Positions 22,796 through 32,413 of a stretch of 35,717 nt of DNA are shown in pieces (within the stretch, counting starts at the first letter, position 1; the number at the start of each line of letters is the position of its first letter). The position numbers and the translations under genes are program-made. Source of the DNA: Hydrogenimonas sp. (lineage in GTDB: Bacteria > Campylobacterota > Campylobacteria > Campylobacterales > Hydrogenimonadaceae); assembly GCA_015484905.1 (NCBI GenBank), contig WFUN01000024.1:1-35717 (forward strand), written 5' to 3'. The notes below the pieces were generated by a model. It searched no databases. It was given only the letters and a program-made list of their open reading frames with translations, and had not been told where the DNA came from.

Positions 22796-22973
22796 AATTA
22801 AAGACAAAAGCTTGCAGGAGCTTGAAGGGATGTTGAAAGAGAAAAAGATGGAGCTGTTTGAGATGAAACTCAAACTAAAGACGATGCAGCTAACGAATCC
22901 AAACGAGATTCGTGCTGTCAGAAAAGATATAGCACGCATCAAAACCGCCATCAGCGCGCAGAAGAATGCATAA
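22782..22973 (+). CDS. rpmC: 50S ribosomal protein uL29
   Basis: A 63-residue two-helix protein: [20 protein letters not shown] and [18 protein letters not shown] are the L29 helices. It neighbours L23 at the tunnel exit. Its start lies within the 3' end of rplP. Confidence 0.96.
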   Translation: MKYTEIKDKSLQELEGMLKEKKMELFEMKLKLKTMQLTNPNEIRAVRKDIARIKTAISAQKNA

Positions 22974-22982
22974 GGATTAAAA

Positions 22983-23240
22983 ATGGCGTCTCATAAACGT
23001 ATTATTCAAGGAACCGTTATCAAGAAAGCGGGCGATAAAACGGCGACTGTTCTTGTAGAGCGTCGCGTAATGCATCCTCGCTATCACAAGACGGTAAAAA
23101 GATTTAAAAAATACCTCGTTCATGATGAACGAAACGAAACGAAAGTAGGCGATATCGTTATGGCGATCGAGTGCAGACCGCTTTCCAAAACCAAATCGTT
23201 TCGCCTTAAGGAGATCGTGAGTACAGGAGTCGGGTCATGA
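22983..23240 (+). CDS. rpsQ: 30S ribosomal protein uS17
   Basis: An 85-residue OB-fold protein with [38 protein letters not shown] and [20 protein letters not shown], matching S17. The stop overlaps the rplN start (ATGA). Confidence 0.97.
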   Translation: MASHKRIIQGTVIKKAGDKTATVLVERRVMHPRYHKTVKRFKKYLVHDERNETKVGDIVMAIECRPLSKTKSFRLKEIVSTGVGS

Positions 23241-23605
23241 TTCAAAGTTTTACAAGACTCAATGTCGCAGACAACAGTGGTGCGAAAGAGATTATGTGTA
23301 TAAAAGTTTTAGGTGGCAGCAAGCGGCGCTATGCCAGTGTGGGTGATGTCATTGTCGCTTCTGTCAAAAAAGCGCTTCCGAATGGAAAGGTTAAAAAAGG
23401 ACAGGTTGTAAAAGCGGTGGTTGTCAGAACAAAAAAAGAGATTCAGCGTGAAAACGGATCTTTGATACGTTTCGACGATAATGCCGCAGTGATTCTCGAC
23501 AGTAAAAAAGAGCCTATAGGTACACGTATTTTTGGACCGGTAAGTCGTGAAGTTCGTTATGCAAACTTCATGAAAATCGTATCTCTTGCTCCGGAGGTTC
23601 TCTAA
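23237..23605 (+). CDS. rplN: 50S ribosomal protein uL14
   Basis: A 122-residue protein of standard L14 length: [40 protein letters not shown] and [12 protein letters not shown]14 forms an inter-subunit bridge. It shares a base with rplX (TAATG). Confidence 0.98.
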   Translation: MIQSFTRLNVADNSGAKEIMCIKVLGGSKRRYASVGDVIVASVKKALPNGKVKKGQVVKAVVVRTKKEIQRENGSLIRFDDNAAVILDSKKEPIGTRIFGPVSREVRYANFMKIVSLAPEVL

Positions 23606-23841
23606 TGGCTAAGAAGTTCAAGATCAAAAAAGGCGACACTGTCGAAATTATAGCCGGTGACGACAAAGGAAAGCAGGCAGAAGTTCTTCGTGTACTTCCT
23701 GCCAAGGATGCAGTTATAGTGGCTGGATGCAAAGTGGCGAAAAAGGCCGTCAAGCCGACAGAGCAGAATCCGGATGGTGGATTTGTAAACAAGGAGATGC
23801 CTATACACATCTCAAATGTACGCAAAGTGGAAGGTGCATAA
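23605..23841 (+). CDS. rplX: 50S ribosomal protein uL24
   Basis: A 78-residue, compact L24 with the KOW motif [20 protein letters not shown] and [11 protein letters not shown] near the end. It is shorter than the Escherichia coli form (104), as in other Campylobacterota. L24 starts 50S assembly. Confidence 0.96.
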   Translation: MAKKFKIKKGDTVEIIAGDDKGKQAEVLRVLPAKDAVIVAGCKVAKKAVKPTEQNPDGGFVNKEMPIHISNVRKVEGA

Positions 23842-23842
23842 A

Positions 23843-24394
23843 ATGCTGAGACTCAAAGAAAAATTTCAAGAACTCAAGCCGGTACTGCAAGAAGAGCTCG
23901 GCATAAAAAACCCGATGCTTGTTCCGGCATTGGAGAAGATTGTCATAAGTGTCGGATGCGGCAGTGATGCAAAAGATACCAAAGTGGTACAAAATATTGC
24001 CGATACGATTACGTTGATTGCCGGACAAAAGGCGATTATTGTCCCAGCCAGAAAGTCGGTAGCGGGATTCAAGGTACGAGAAGGCATGCCCGTCGGAGTA
24101 AAAGTGACTTTGCGCGGAAAATTGATGTATAACTTTCTTGACAAGCTGATCTCTATCGCTCTTCCGAGAGTAAAAGATTTCCGTGGAGTTTCAAGAAACG
24201 GTTTTGACGGTCATGGAAACTATAATTTCGGACTCAACGAGCAATTGATGTTTCCGGAAGTCGAGTATGACAATATCATCAAAACACACGGTATGAACAT
24301 AACTATAGTTACAACGACTGATAATGACAAATCGGCATTCGCGCTTCTTGAAAAGCTCGGCATGCCTTTTGCAAAAGGACGACAAAATGGCTAA
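23843..24394 (+). CDS. rplE: 50S ribosomal protein uL5
   Basis: A 183-residue protein with L5 motifs [26 protein letters not shown] and [21 protein letters not shown]5 contacts 5S rRNA and the P-site tRNA. The start one base after the rplX stop is used; an upstream in-frame ATG inside rplX is rejected. Its end overlaps rpsN by eight bases. Confidence 0.97.
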   Translation: MLRLKEKFQELKPVLQEELGIKNPMLVPALEKIVISVGCGSDAKDTKVVQNIADTITLIAGQKAIIVPARKSVAGFKVREGMPVGVKVTLRGKLMYNFLDKLISIALPRVKDFRGVSRNGFDGHGNYNFGLNEQLMFPEVEYDNIIKTHGMNITIVTTTDNDKSAFALLEKLGMPFAKGRQNG

Positions 24395-24572
24395 GAAATC
24401 TATGATTGCCAAGCAGAAGCAGAAACCAAAATTCAAAGTTCGTGCATATTCACGCTGCAGTATCTGTGGTCGACCGCACTCCGTATACAGGGATTTCGGT
24501 ATCTGTCGAATCTGTCTGCGAAAAATGGCTAGCGAAGGTCTTCTTCCTGGCGTAAAAAAATCAAGCTGGTAA
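24387..24572 (+). CDS. rpsN: 30S ribosomal protein uS14, zinc-binding type
   Basis: A 61-residue S14 of the short C+ form, with four cysteines at C24, C27, C40 and C43 (CSIC, CRIC) that bind zinc. The start lies within the end of rplE; a longer in-frame reading from 24324 is inside rplE and rejected. No cysteine-free copy is in the window. Confidence 0.97.
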   Translation: MAKKSMIAKQKQKPKFKVRAYSRCSICGRPHSVYRDFGICRICLRKMASEGLLPGVKKSSW

Positions 24573-24582
24573 GGAGATGGCA

Positions 24583-24978
24583 ATGGTGAACGATCTAATT
24601 GCAGATTCATTGACACGCATTAGAAACGCATCGATGCGAAGATTGGAAGTGACAACGCTTCTATATTCGAAAATCGTTGAAGCGATTATGAAAATCTTGC
24701 AGGAAAAAGGGTATATTGAGAGCTACAAAGTCGTTGAAAACGACGGCAAGAAGACGATCAACGTCGTACTCAAGTATGATGACGAAGGCAGAAGTGTCAT
24801 AAATGAAATCAAGCGTATCTCCAAGCCTGGCAGACGAGTGTATAAAGGCAAAGAGATGATTAAGCGATTCAAAAACGGCTACGGCACCATTGTCGTAAGC
24901 ACATCTCAGGGCGTATTGGCCAACGATGAGGCGTATAAGCGTGGAATCGGTGGCGAAGTTCTGTGCAGTATCTGGTAA
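24583..24978 (+). CDS. rpsH: 30S ribosomal protein uS8
   Basis: A 131-residue protein, [20 protein letters not shown], ending in [27 protein letters not shown], the classic S8 end. AAGGAG abuts an ATG at 24577, so the ATG at 24583, six bases on, is the better start. S8 represses the spc operon in Escherichia coli. Confidence 0.97.
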   Translation: MVNDLIADSLTRIRNASMRRLEVTTLLYSKIVEAIMKILQEKGYIESYKVVENDGKKTINVVLKYDDEGRSVINEIKRISKPGRRVYKGKEMIKRFKNGYGTIVVSTSQGVLANDEAYKRGIGGEVLCSIW

Positions 24979-24988
24979 GGAAATTAAT

Positions 24989-25522
24989 ATGTCAAGAATA
25001 GGAAAGAAACCGATTGATATCCCGACAGGCATAGAGGTCAAGGTCGAGGGTACAGAAGTTGTCGTTTCCAAGGGAAAAGATATCAAGCGTCTCGATACGC
25101 ACGGACGTGTAGATATTGAAATTGCCGATAACAAAATTGTATTTCATCGTAAAGGTGACAATAAGGCGAGCAGTGCATTCTGGGGCACATATCGTGCGCT
25201 TACCCAAAATATCATCACAGGGCTCACTCAGGGATTCGAGAAGAAGCTTGAAATCAACGGAGTCGGTTACCGGGCAGCCGTAAAAGGGAGAGTTCTCGAG
25301 CTTCAACTCGGTTTTTCCCATCCTGTAAACTATGATATTCCGGAAGGAATAGAGATCGGTGTCGAGAAGAATGTGATCACCGTAAAAGGGCAGGATAAGC
25401 AGAAGGTCGGTCAGGTAGCGGCAGAGATCCGCGCGTACAGACCACCGGAACCTTACAAAGGCAAAGGTGTCAAATATGTGGATGAAGTGATTCTCCGCAA
25501 AGCCGGTAAAACAGGTAAATAA
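24989..25522 (+). CDS. rplF: 50S ribosomal protein uL6
   Basis: A 177-residue L6 with its two repeated domains: [19 protein letters not shown] and the final [33 protein letters not shown] precedes the ATG at 24989; an upstream start within rpsH is not used. Confidence 0.98.
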   Translation: MSRIGKKPIDIPTGIEVKVEGTEVVVSKGKDIKRLDTHGRVDIEIADNKIVFHRKGDNKASSAFWGTYRALTQNIITGLTQGFEKKLEINGVGYRAAVKGRVLELQLGFSHPVNYDIPEGIEIGVEKNVITVKGQDKQKVGQVAAEIRAYRPPEPYKGKGVKYVDEVILRKAGKTGK

Positions 25523-25532
25523 GGGTTGAATA

Positions 25533-25889
25533 ATGAATAGAACACTACTCATGAAGAAAAATGTACAGCGCGCAAAACGCAAAGCCCGCGTACGTGGCAA
25601 AATATTCGGTACAGCAGAAAAACCACGTATTACCGTGTTCCGATCCAACAAACACATTTATGCACAGGCGATAGATGATGTTGCAGGTGTTACGTTGGCG
25701 AATGCAGACGGATGCAAGATGGGCCTGAAAGCCAATAAAGAAGCGGCTGTCAAAGTTGCGGAGGCGATTGCGGCTGCAATGAAAGCAAAAGGTATCGAGA
25801 CCGCGGTGTTCGATCGTAACGGTTACATCTACCATGGAGTAGTTGCCGCATTTGCCGACGCATTGCGTGAAAATGGAATACAGGTCTAA
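25533..25889 (+). CDS. rplR: 50S ribosomal protein uL18
   Basis: A 118-residue 5S rRNA-binding protein with [31 protein letters not shown] and the end [25 protein letters not shown], all typical of L18. It lies ten bases after rplF. Confidence 0.97.
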   Translation: MNRTLLMKKNVQRAKRKARVRGKIFGTAEKPRITVFRSNKHIYAQAIDDVAGVTLANADGCKMGLKANKEAAVKVAEAIAAAMKAKGIETAVFDRNGYIYHGVVAAFADALRENGIQV

Positions 25890-25901
25890 AAGGGTAAATA
25901 T

Positions 25902-26345
25902 ATGGAAAATATCAATCGTGAAGATTTTGAAGAGGTAATCGTCAATATAGGTCGCGTAACGAAAGTTGTAAAAGGTGGTCGACGATTCCGGTTTACGGCA
26001 CTTGTTGTTGTGGGAGACCGCAATGGAACGGTTGGCTTTGGAATGGGCAAGGCCAAAGAGGTTCCTGATGCAATTCGCAAGGGAATCGATGAAGCATTCA
26101 AAAACCTGGTCAAAGTCAACATCAAAGGCTCGACGATTGCTCACGATATTGAGCATAAATACAATTCGAGCAAAATTTTGTTAAAACCGGCCAGTGAAGG
26201 AACCGGAGTCATTGCGGGCGGCGCTGCACGGCCTGTTATAGAACTTGCCGGAATAAAAGATATTCTGACCAAATCGTTGGGCTCCAACAATCCGAACAAC
26301 CTGGTTCGGGCAACCGTTGAAGCATTAAGCCGAATCAAAGGATAA
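25902..26345 (+). CDS. rpsE: 30S ribosomal protein uS5
   Basis: A 147-residue protein with the S5 dsRBD-like part ([22 protein letters not shown]) and [20 protein letters not shown]5 sits near the decoding centre. In many bacteria rpmD (L30) follows; here rplO follows after four bases and L30 is absent. Confidence 0.98.
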   Translation: MENINREDFEEVIVNIGRVTKVVKGGRRFRFTALVVVGDRNGTVGFGMGKAKEVPDAIRKGIDEAFKNLVKVNIKGSTIAHDIEHKYNSSKILLKPASEGTGVIAGGAARPVIELAGIKDILTKSLGSNNPNNLVRATVEALSRIKG

Positions 26346-26349
26346 GATT

Positions 26350-26748
26350 ATGTCACTTCACAATATTACAAAGGCGCAGGGCAGTACAAGCAGAACCAAG
26401 CGAGTCGGGCGTGGCCAGGGCAGTGGAATGGGGAAAACCGCTACACGTGGGAACAAAGGACAAAAATCCAGGACTGGCTATAAGCGAAAGCGTGGCTTTG
26501 AAGGTGGTCAGCAGCCGATACAGCGTCGTTTGCCCAAAATAGGCTTTAACTCACGTGTTGAAAAACCTTATGTTATCAACATTGAGCGTGTGCCGGCCAT
26601 CGCCGAATTGAACGAAATTACCATGGAGACACTTTTGACTGTACATTCGATCAAAGGCAAACACAAGCGCGTTAAACTGATCGGCAAAGGCGCGAAAGAG
26701 CTCGCTGGGAAAATAAAAGACGAGCACATTACAACCAGTGGAAAATAG
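26350..26748 (+). CDS. rplO: 50S ribosomal protein uL15
   Basis: The 132-residue protein has the L15 glycine-rich start ([24 protein letters not shown]) and [18 protein letters not shown]. It directly precedes secY by two bases. Confidence 0.97.
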   Translation: MSLHNITKAQGSTSRTKRVGRGQGSGMGKTATRGNKGQKSRTGYKRKRGFEGGQQPIQRRLPKIGFNSRVEKPYVINIERVPAIAELNEITMETLLTVHSIKGKHKRVKLIGKGAKELAGKIKDEHITTSGK

Positions 26749-26750
26749 CA

Positions 26751-28013
26751 ATGACTAAATCATTGGTCAATAAAATCCTGATTACCCTGGGGTTTTTGCT
26801 GGCATACCGGGTCCTGGCATATGTACCGGTACCCGGTGTAAACGTCGATGTTATCAAGGAGTTCTTCGATTCCAACTCCTCAAACGCTCTGGGCATGTTC
26901 AATATGTTCAGCGGAAATGCGGTAGAGCGACTGAGTATCATCTCTTTGGGCATTATGCCCTACATAACTGCGTCGATTATTATGGAGCTTTTGGCTGCGA
27001 CCTTTCCTGAATTGGGCAAGATGAAAAAAGAACGGGACGGGATGACCAAGTATATGCAGATTATTCGCTACGCGACAATAGGTATTACACTTGTGCAGGC
27101 AATCGGTGTTGCCATAGGCCTTCAGAGTCTCACGGGAAAAGGTGGTGAAAGTGCCATAATGATAGACACGACTACGTTTGTCACGGTTGCTGCATTCTCC
27201 ATGTTGACAGGAACTATGTTGTTGATGTGGATAGGTGAGCAGATTACTCAAAGAGGTGTTGGCAACGGGATCTCTCTTATAATTTTCGCCGGTATCGTCT
27301 CTTCAATTCCTACGGCAATCGGAGGAACGATCAATCTTGTAAATACCGGAGAGTTGAACTTCCTTGTGGTTCTGGCCATATTGGCGATCATACTTTTGAC
27401 AGTCGGTTTTATTATTTACGTAGAGCTTGGTGAAAGACGCATCCCGATCAGTTATTCGAGAAAAGTGATGATGCAAAACCAAAAGAAACGTGTAATGAAC
27501 TACATTCCCATCAAAGTGAATCTGAGTGGAGTTATTCCACCGATTTTTGCATCGGCGATTTTGATGTTTCCCTCTACGATTCTGCAGGCATCGACAAATC
27601 CGATAATGCAGAAAATTTCAGACTTCCTGAATCCAAACAGTTATACATTCAACTTTTTAATGTTTCTGTTCGTCATATTTTTCGCCTATTTTTATGCATC
27701 TATAGTTTTTAATGCAAAAGATATTGCCGACAATCTGAAACGTCAGGGAGGATTTATTCCCGGGGTACGTCCCGGAGCGCATACTGCAGAGTTTTTGAAT
27801 GAGGTTGCAAGTAGACTTACGTTTTGGGGAGCAATCTATTTGGCACTTATCTCTACGCTGCCATGGATTCTGGTAAAGAGTATGGGCGTGCCCTTTTATT
27901 TCGGCGGCACAGCGGTACTTATCGTAGTGCAGGTGGCACTGGACACTATGAGAAAAATCGAAGCGCAGATATACATGAGCAAATATGAAACACTTAGTGC
28001 GGTAGGTTTGTAG
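26751..28013 (+). CDS. secY: Protein translocase subunit SecY
   Basis: The 420-residue inner-membrane channel has ten predicted helices and SecY signatures: FNMFSGNAVERLSIISLGIM-PYI, GNGISLIIFAGI, the cytosolic loop YVELGERRIPISYSRK and GGFIPGVRPGAHTAEFL. It exports unfolded proteins with SecA, SecE and SecG. Map starts immediately after its stop (TAGATG). Confidence 0.98.
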   Translation: MTKSLVNKILITLGFLLAYRVLAYVPVPGVNVDVIKEFFDSNSSNALGMFNMFSGNAVERLSIISLGIMPYITASIIMELLAATFPELGKMKKERDGMTKYMQIIRYATIGITLVQAIGVAIGLQSLTGKGGESAIMIDTTTFVTVAAFSMLTGTMLLMWIGEQITQRGVGNGISLIIFAGIVSSIPTAIGGTINLVNTGELNFLVVLAILAIILLTVGFIIYVELGERRIPISYSRKVMMQNQKKRVMNYIPIKVNLSGVIPPIFASAILMFPSTILQASTNPIMQKISDFLNPNSYTFNFLMFLFVIFFAYFYASIVFNAKDIADNLKRQGGFIPGVRPGAHTAEFLNEVASRLTFWGAIYLALISTLPWILVKSMGVPFYFGGTAVLIVVQVALDTMRKIEAQIYMSKYETLSAVGL

Positions 28014-28772
28014 ATGGCAATTGCGATCCGAAAGCCAGCTGAAATAGAGAAGCTTCGGAAAGCAAACAGAATAGTCGCCGAGACACTGGAGTATCTTCGC
28101 AAAAATATTAAGCCGGGCATGACGCTCAAAGAGATAGATTCAATGGGCGAAGAGTTTATTCGCTCCAAAGGAGCCAAACCTTCCTTTAAGGGGCTCTATG
28201 GCTTTCCTGCAGCCGTATGCACCTCGCTGAACGAGGTGATAATTCATGGGGTGCCGGACGAAACCAAAATAAAAGAGGGTGACATTCTCGGTCTTGATAT
28301 CGGTACCGAGCTGGAGGGATGGTATGGCGATGCTGCTGTTACTATTCCGATTGGCTCGGTAAGCGAGGAAGATGAGCGTCTTATTGCGTGCGCCAAAGAT
28401 GCGCTCAATCATGCCATAGAAATAATACACTCCGGCATGCGTTTCAAAGAGCTGAGTCTGGAGCTTGAAAAATTTATCAGATCCCGTGGATTTACACCCT
28501 TGCTGAATTTTTGCGGACATGGAATAGGGCGCAAACCTCATGAAGAGCCTGAAATTCCCAACTACCTGGAACATGGAAGTTCCAAGAGCGGACCGAAAAT
28601 TAAAAACGGTATGGTGTTCTGTCTGGAGCCGATGATATGTCAAAAAACAGGAACTCCAAAAATTCTTGAGGATAAGTGGTCGGTCGTAAGCGAAGATAGA
28701 AGACGTGGAAGCCATTATGAACATACAGTGGCCATAGTGGGTAACAGAGCAGAGATATTAACGCAACCATAA
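28014..28772 (+). CDS. map: Type I methionine aminopeptidase
   Basis: A 252-residue Map. Metal ligands are visible as D and D in LDIGTELEGWYGDAAV, H in CGHGIGRKPHEEPEIPN, E in VFCLEPMI and E in HYEHTVAI. It removes the N-terminal Met from nascent proteins. Its place between secY and infA is common in Campylobacterota. Confidence 0.97.
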   Translation: MAIAIRKPAEIEKLRKANRIVAETLEYLRKNIKPGMTLKEIDSMGEEFIRSKGAKPSFKGLYGFPAAVCTSLNEVIIHGVPDETKIKEGDILGLDIGTELEGWYGDAAVTIPIGSVSEEDERLIACAKDALNHAIEIIHSGMRFKELSLELEKFIRSRGFTPLLNFCGHGIGRKPHEEPEIPNYLEHGSSKSGPKIKNGMVFCLEPMICQKTGTPKILEDKWSVVSEDRRRGSHYEHTVAIVGNRAEILTQP

Positions 28773-28781
28773 GGAGGAGAG

Positions 28782-29000
28782 ATGGCTAAAGATGATGTAA
28801 TTGAAATAGATGGAAAAGTGATCGAGGCGCTTCCAAATGCGATGTTTAGAGTTGAGCTTGAAAACGGACACGTGGTTTTGTGCCACATTGCCGGAAAGAT
28901 GAGAATGCACTATATTCGCATATTGCCGGGAGACAAGGTTAAAGTGGAATTGACTCCATACAGCTTGGACAAGGGCAGAATAATATATAGATATAAGTAA
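28782..29000 (+). CDS. infA: Translation initiation factor IF-1
   Basis: The 72-residue OB-fold protein has [49 protein letters not shown] and [11 protein letters not shown]-1 blocks the A site during initiation. AAGGAGGAG precedes the start, a strong ribosome site. The long gap to rpmJ follows. Confidence 0.98.
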   Translation: MAKDDVIEIDGKVIEALPNAMFRVELENGHVVLCHIAGKMRMHYIRILPGDKVKVELTPYSLDKGRIIYRYK

Positions 29001-29019
29001 GCTGTAAGTTGGCTTAATA

Positions 29020-29025
29020 TATAAT
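29020..29025 (+). promoter_or_regulatory. Possible -10 element upstream of rpmJ leader
   Basis: An exact TATAAT occurs 20 bases after infA, but the sequence 17 bases upstream shows no good -35 box. If active, it would start a separate transcript near 29032 covering the structured leader and rpmJ-rplQ. Confidence 0.4.
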
Positions 29026-29031
29026 TCCATC

Positions 29032-29366
29032 CCCTTTTCCATCTATATGAAGGAGTTTTGCATAAATCGCACTGTTTATGCAAGGGTCGGTTTGGCAGCG
29101 GTTCGCCAAACCTAAACAGGGGAGAGTTCGAAATGGTTTCGGATTCGTCAAGTGCAGAATGGAAGCTTTTTCAAAGTGAAATTTTATCTGCCTGTCTGTG
29201 GTTCATATTCAAAGCGGGCGGGTAGTTTTCGTATGGCATAGTGAAAAGCAATGCGGCTCAATCAGCGGTGTGGGCTCGTCTTTGCATGGGTTGTCCATTG
29301 GGAAGAACTCATCTTTAGCGCAAGTTTCACCGACATGGTCGCTGAAACGTAACAAGGAGACAAATA
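29032..29366 (+). ncRNA. Candidate structured leader RNA of the rpmJ-rplQ (alpha-type) operon
   Basis: This gap of about 335 bases breaks an otherwise tightly packed operon. It holds: a perfect 9-pair stem (29058-29066 with 29075-29083, 8-base loop); a perfect 8-pair stem (29089-29096 with 29105-29112, 8-base loop); a hairpin pairing 29226-29230 with 29243-29247 plus an inner TAT/ATA; and a long hairpin (29324-29334 with 29338-29348, one C-C mismatch), six bases before the rpmJ ribosome site AAGGAG (29354-29359). No T-run follows any of these, so they are not terminators. Escherichia coli regulates this gene group through an S4-bound leader; a similar role is inferred, not shown. Confidence 0.55.
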
Positions 29367-29480
29367 ATGAAAGTCAGGGCATCAGTTAAAAAGATGTGCG
29401 ATAAATGCAAAATCATCAAACGAAAAGGCATTGTTCGCGTAATCTGTATAAATCCCAAACATAAACAGAGACAAGGATAA
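29367..29480 (+). CDS. rpmJ: 50S ribosomal protein bL36, zinc-binding type
   Basis: A 37-residue protein, [20 protein letters not shown] and then [17 protein letters not shown]. The zinc ligands are C11, C14, C27 and H32. AAGGAG lies seven bases upstream. Too short for most ORF finders, but unmistakable, and just before rpsM as usual. Confidence 0.97.
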   Translation: MKVRASVKKMCDKCKIIKRKGIVRVICINPKHKQRQG

Positions 29481-29482
29481 GC

Positions 29483-29851
29483 ATGGCACGTATTGCGGGT
29501 GTTGATTTACCTAAGAAGAAACGTTTGGAGTATGCGCTTACATACATATACGGTATCGGATTGACAACTTCGAGAAAGATTCTCGATGCTACAGGTATCA
29601 GTTATGACAAGCGTGTGCACGAGTTGAGTGAAGAAGAGGCTGCAGCGATTCGAAACGAGATTCAAAAAAATTATATGGTTGAAGGGGATCTTCGAAAAAA
29701 AGTCGCTATGGACATAAAATCATTGATGGATCTGGGAAGTTATCGCGGCCTGCGCCACAGACGTGGCCTTCCTGTGCGCGGACAGAAGACAAAAACGAAT
29801 GCCAGAACGCGCAAAGGCAAGCGTAAAACAGTCGGCGCGGCAAGCAAGTAA
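29483..29851 (+). CDS. rpsM: 30S ribosomal protein uS13
   Basis: A 122-residue protein, [20 protein letters not shown], with the [14 protein letters not shown] helix-two-turn-helix and [21 protein letters not shown]13 is in the 30S head and bridges to the 50S subunit. It starts two bases after rpmJ. Confidence 0.98.
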   Translation: MARIAGVDLPKKKRLEYALTYIYGIGLTTSRKILDATGISYDKRVHELSEEEAAAIRNEIQKNYMVEGDLRKKVAMDIKSLMDLGSYRGLRHRRGLPVRGQKTKTNARTRKGKRKTVGAASK

Positions 29852-29860
29852 GGAGTAACA

Positions 29861-30253
29861 GTGGCTAAAAGAAAAACGACCAGAAAAAAGATAGTCAAAA
29901 AGAATATTGCCAGAGGTGTAGTCTATATCAGCGCTACATACAACAATACAGTCATTACCGTTACGGACGAAGCCGGCAATGTAATCTCCTGGAGCAGTGC
30001 CGGATCGCTCGGTTTCAAAGGGAGTAAAAAATCTACTCCATACGCTGCTCAGCAGGCAGTGGAAGATGCGCTTACAAAAGCGAAAGAGCATGGGATAAAA
30101 GAGGTAGGAATCAAAGTGCAGGGCCCTGGAAGCGGGCGAGAGACTGCGGTAAAGAGTGTAGGTGCGACAGAAGGGATACGTGTACTGTTTCTAAAAGACA
30201 TTACACCTCTGCCTCACAATGGGTGCAGACCACCTAAACGAAGAAGAGTATAA
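29861..30253 (+). CDS. rpsK: 30S ribosomal protein uS11
   Basis: A 130-residue protein with [20 protein letters not shown] and the end [18 protein letters not shown], both S11 hallmarks. The start codon is GTG (AGGAG seven bases upstream), a minor deviation from its neighbours. Confidence 0.97.
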   Translation: MAKRKTTRKKIVKKNIARGVVYISATYNNTVITVTDEAGNVISWSSAGSLGFKGSKKSTPYAAQQAVEDALTKAKEHGIKEVGIKVQGPGSGRETAVKSVGATEGIRVLFLKDITPLPHNGCRPPKRRRV

Positions 30254-30262
30254 GGGGACGAG

Positions 30263-30889
30263 ATGGCACGATATAGAGGACCGGTAGAAAAAATCGAACG
30301 TCGCCTTGGTGTGAGTCTCGGACTCAAAGGTGAAAGAAGGCTTGCTGGAAAGAGCGCGATCGATAAACGACCATATGCGCCGGGACAGCATGGACAGCGC
30401 AGAGCAAAAATCAGCCAATATGGACTTCAACTGCGGGAAAAGCAGAAGGCGAAATATATGTATGGTGTCGCCGAGAAGCAGTTCAGGCGACTTTTCAAAG
30501 ATGCTAACCGTATGGAGGGCAATACCGGAGAAAACCTGATTGCGCTTCTTGAAAGGCGTCTTGACAATGTGGTGTACAGAATGGGGTTTGCCACCACAAG
30601 AGCTTTTGCAAGACAGCTTGTGACACATGGTCATATTCTTGTGGATGGGAAACGGGTGAATATACCCTCTTACCGGGTGAAACCGGGACAGAAGATAGAG
30701 GTGCGGGAAAAGAGCAAAAACAATCCGCAGATACAGCGGGCCATGGAGCTCACCAGGCAGACCGGCATGGTGTCGTGGGTTGATGTGGATGAGACTAAAC
30801 TGTTTGGTATCTTTACGCGTGTTCCTGAACGTGAAGAGGTAGTTATTCCTGTAGAAGAGCGCTTGATCGTCGAGCTTTATTCCAAATAA
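30263..30889 (+). CDS. rpsD: 30S ribosomal protein uS4
   Basis: The 208-residue S4 has [20 protein letters not shown], the S4 RNA-binding domain ([30 protein letters not shown]) and no N-terminal zinc cysteines. S4 starts 30S assembly and, in Escherichia coli, is the regulator of this operon, which makes it the prime candidate ligand for the leader before rpmJ. Confidence 0.98.
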   Translation: MARYRGPVEKIERRLGVSLGLKGERRLAGKSAIDKRPYAPGQHGQRRAKISQYGLQLREKQKAKYMYGVAEKQFRRLFKDANRMEGNTGENLIALLERRLDNVVYRMGFATTRAFARQLVTHGHILVDGKRVNIPSYRVKPGQKIEVREKSKNNPQIQRAMELTRQTGMVSWVDVDETKLFGIFTRVPEREEVVIPVEERLIVELYSK

Positions 30890-30909
30890 TAGTTAAAAGC
30901 GAGTTGCCC

Positions 30910-31911
30910 ATGAAAAGAATCAAAACATCACCTTTCATGCCCAGTGAAGTCAACATTGAGCAGATCGGTGCCAACAGAGTACGCATTACAGCTTTTCCAT
31001 TTGAGACAGGCTATGCAGTTTCACTGGCCCACCCGATCCGTCGTCTGCTTCTTGGGAGCACGATCGGGTATGCTCCAATCGGTGTGAAGATAGAAGGGGC
31101 ATCTCACGAGTTCGATTCTGTACGCGGAATGCTTGAAGATGTTGCCGTTTTTATAATAAACCTTAAAAATCTCCGATTTAAAATCAAAGGTGAAGAGAAA
31201 AAGGCTGAAGTCAGTTACAGCTTCAAAGGACCGATCGAGATTAAAGGCTCCGACCTGAGCAATGATCAGATCGAAGTGGTAACACCGGACGGATTTCTTG
31301 CAACACTGAATGAAGATGCGGAATTCAGTTTCTCTCTACTGATTCACAAGGGGATCGGATATGTACCAAGTGAGGATATAAGAGAGTCGCTGCCTGAAGG
31401 TTATATCGGTCTGGATGCATTTTTTACGCCAGTACGCGCAGCAAGTTACAGGATAGAGAATATGCTCGTAGAGGACAACCCCAACTATGAGAAGATAGTG
31501 TTCGATATTGAAACAGACGGGCAGATCGATGCAATCACAGCATTTAAAAACACTATCGAAGTGATGTATCGTCAGATGTCTGTTTTCAACAACATTCTCG
31601 ATATAGATGTCGTAGATGAAGAGAGGGCGATGACGGCAGAAAACCCGATCGTTAAACAGCTGATGCAGGGATTGGAGTCATTGGGACTCAGTGCAAGAAG
31701 TTTCAATTCGCTTGAGCGAGCAGGTCTGAAATTTATTGGCGAACTGGCGCTCATGAGCGAAAATGAACTCAAAGAGATCAAAAATCTCGGCAAAAAATCT
31801 CTTGAAGAGATCAAAGAGAAACTGGAAGAGGTTGGTTTCCCTGCGGGATCCAAGCTTGATGAAGAGACCGAGAAACAACTCAGAAAAAAAATTGAACAAA
31901 AAAAACAGTAA
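30910..31911 (+). CDS. rpoA: DNA-directed RNA polymerase subunit alpha
   Basis: The 333-residue subunit has the N-terminal assembly domain ([20 protein letters not shown]) and a C-terminal domain (from about 255) with LSARSFNSL, matching the Escherichia coli R265 and N268 DNA-contact positions, and [11 protein letters not shown], so UP-element binding is likely kept. A TTG two codons upstream is in frame, but the ATG at 30910 is preferred. The start lies 20 bases after rpsD. Confidence 0.97.
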   Translation: MKRIKTSPFMPSEVNIEQIGANRVRITAFPFETGYAVSLAHPIRRLLLGSTIGYAPIGVKIEGASHEFDSVRGMLEDVAVFIINLKNLRFKIKGEEKKAEVSYSFKGPIEIKGSDLSNDQIEVVTPDGFLATLNEDAEFSFSLLIHKGIGYVPSEDIRESLPEGYIGLDAFFTPVRAASYRIENMLVEDNPNYEKIVFDIETDGQIDAITAFKNTIEVMYRQMSVFNNILDIDVVDEERAMTAENPIVKQLMQGLESLGLSARSFNSLERAGLKFIGELALMSENELKEIKNLGKKSLEEIKEKLEEVGFPAGSKLDEETEKQLRKKIEQKKQ

Positions 31912-31925
31912 ACGAAGGATAAACG

Positions 31926-32276
31926 ATGAGACATCGACATGGATATCGAAAATTGAGCCGGACTTCCGCTCATCGCGCAGCCTTGCTTAAAAACCTCTCT
32001 ATAGCTCTTATCCAGAATGGTCGCATAGAGACTACTCTGGCAAAAGCAAAAACGCTTAGAAGCGTTTTCGAGAAATTGGTGACACGTGCGAAAGCCGGAG
32101 ATTTCAATGCACACAGGGCTGTATTTGCCAAACTTCAGGACAAATCTTCTACAAAGAAACTTGTAGAGGAGATCGCTCCAAAATATGTTGAGCGCAACGG
32201 CGGGTATACCAGAATCATCAAAACAAGGCAGCGTCGCGGAGATTCTGCAGATATGGCGATAATAGAGCTGGTATAA
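31926..32276 (+). CDS. rplQ: 50S ribosomal protein bL17
   Basis: The 116-residue protein has [40 protein letters not shown] and [20 protein letters not shown], the L17 profile. It is the last gene of the ribosomal superoperon and is followed by a hairpin. Confidence 0.98.
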   Translation: MRHRHGYRKLSRTSAHRAALLKNLSIALIQNGRIETTLAKAKTLRSVFEKLVTRAKAGDFNAHRAVFAKLQDKSSTKKLVEEIAPKYVERNGGYTRIIKTRQRRGDSADMAIIELV

Positions 32277-32286
32277 AATACATTTT

Positions 32287-32318
32287 TTCGGGACCCCGTT
32301 CCCGAAGTTAATTTCTCC
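32287..32318 (+). terminator. Probable terminator of the ribosomal superoperon
   Basis: TTCGGGA (32287-32293) pairs perfectly with TCCCGAA (32300-32306) over a six-base loop. A moderately T-rich tail (GTTAATTTC) follows; six T precede the stem. It begins ten bases after the rplQ stop. The tail is weaker than those at hsp20 and rpsU. Confidence 0.65.
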
Positions 32319-32413
32319 TGAACTCTTTTGGCAACTTCATTTTCCGGTTGTAAAATCTTCACTTTTTTGTTAATATAGATTGACTGTACGATTACTATTT
32401 TAGGACGATAATA

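Noticed and set aside
21632-22951. A 439-residue minus-strand frame
   Set aside because: It lies antisense to rplV, rpsC, rplP and rpmC, all certain genes, and shows Cys/Phe/Ser-rich composition with no domain.
29058-29112. Terminators at the two perfect stems before rpmJ
   Set aside because: Neither stem is followed by a T-run; the first is followed by GGGTCGG and the second by TAAACAGG.
29001-29366. 6S RNA, RNase P RNA or tmRNA in the infA-rpmJ gap
   Set aside because: None of the conserved core motifs (for example the RNase P GAGGAAAGTCC segment or the tmRNA tRNA-like 3' end) is present.
29198-29389. A 63-residue plus-strand frame overlapping rpmJ
   Set aside because: It has no ribosome site, crosses the strong hairpin at 29324-29348 and enters rpmJ in another frame.
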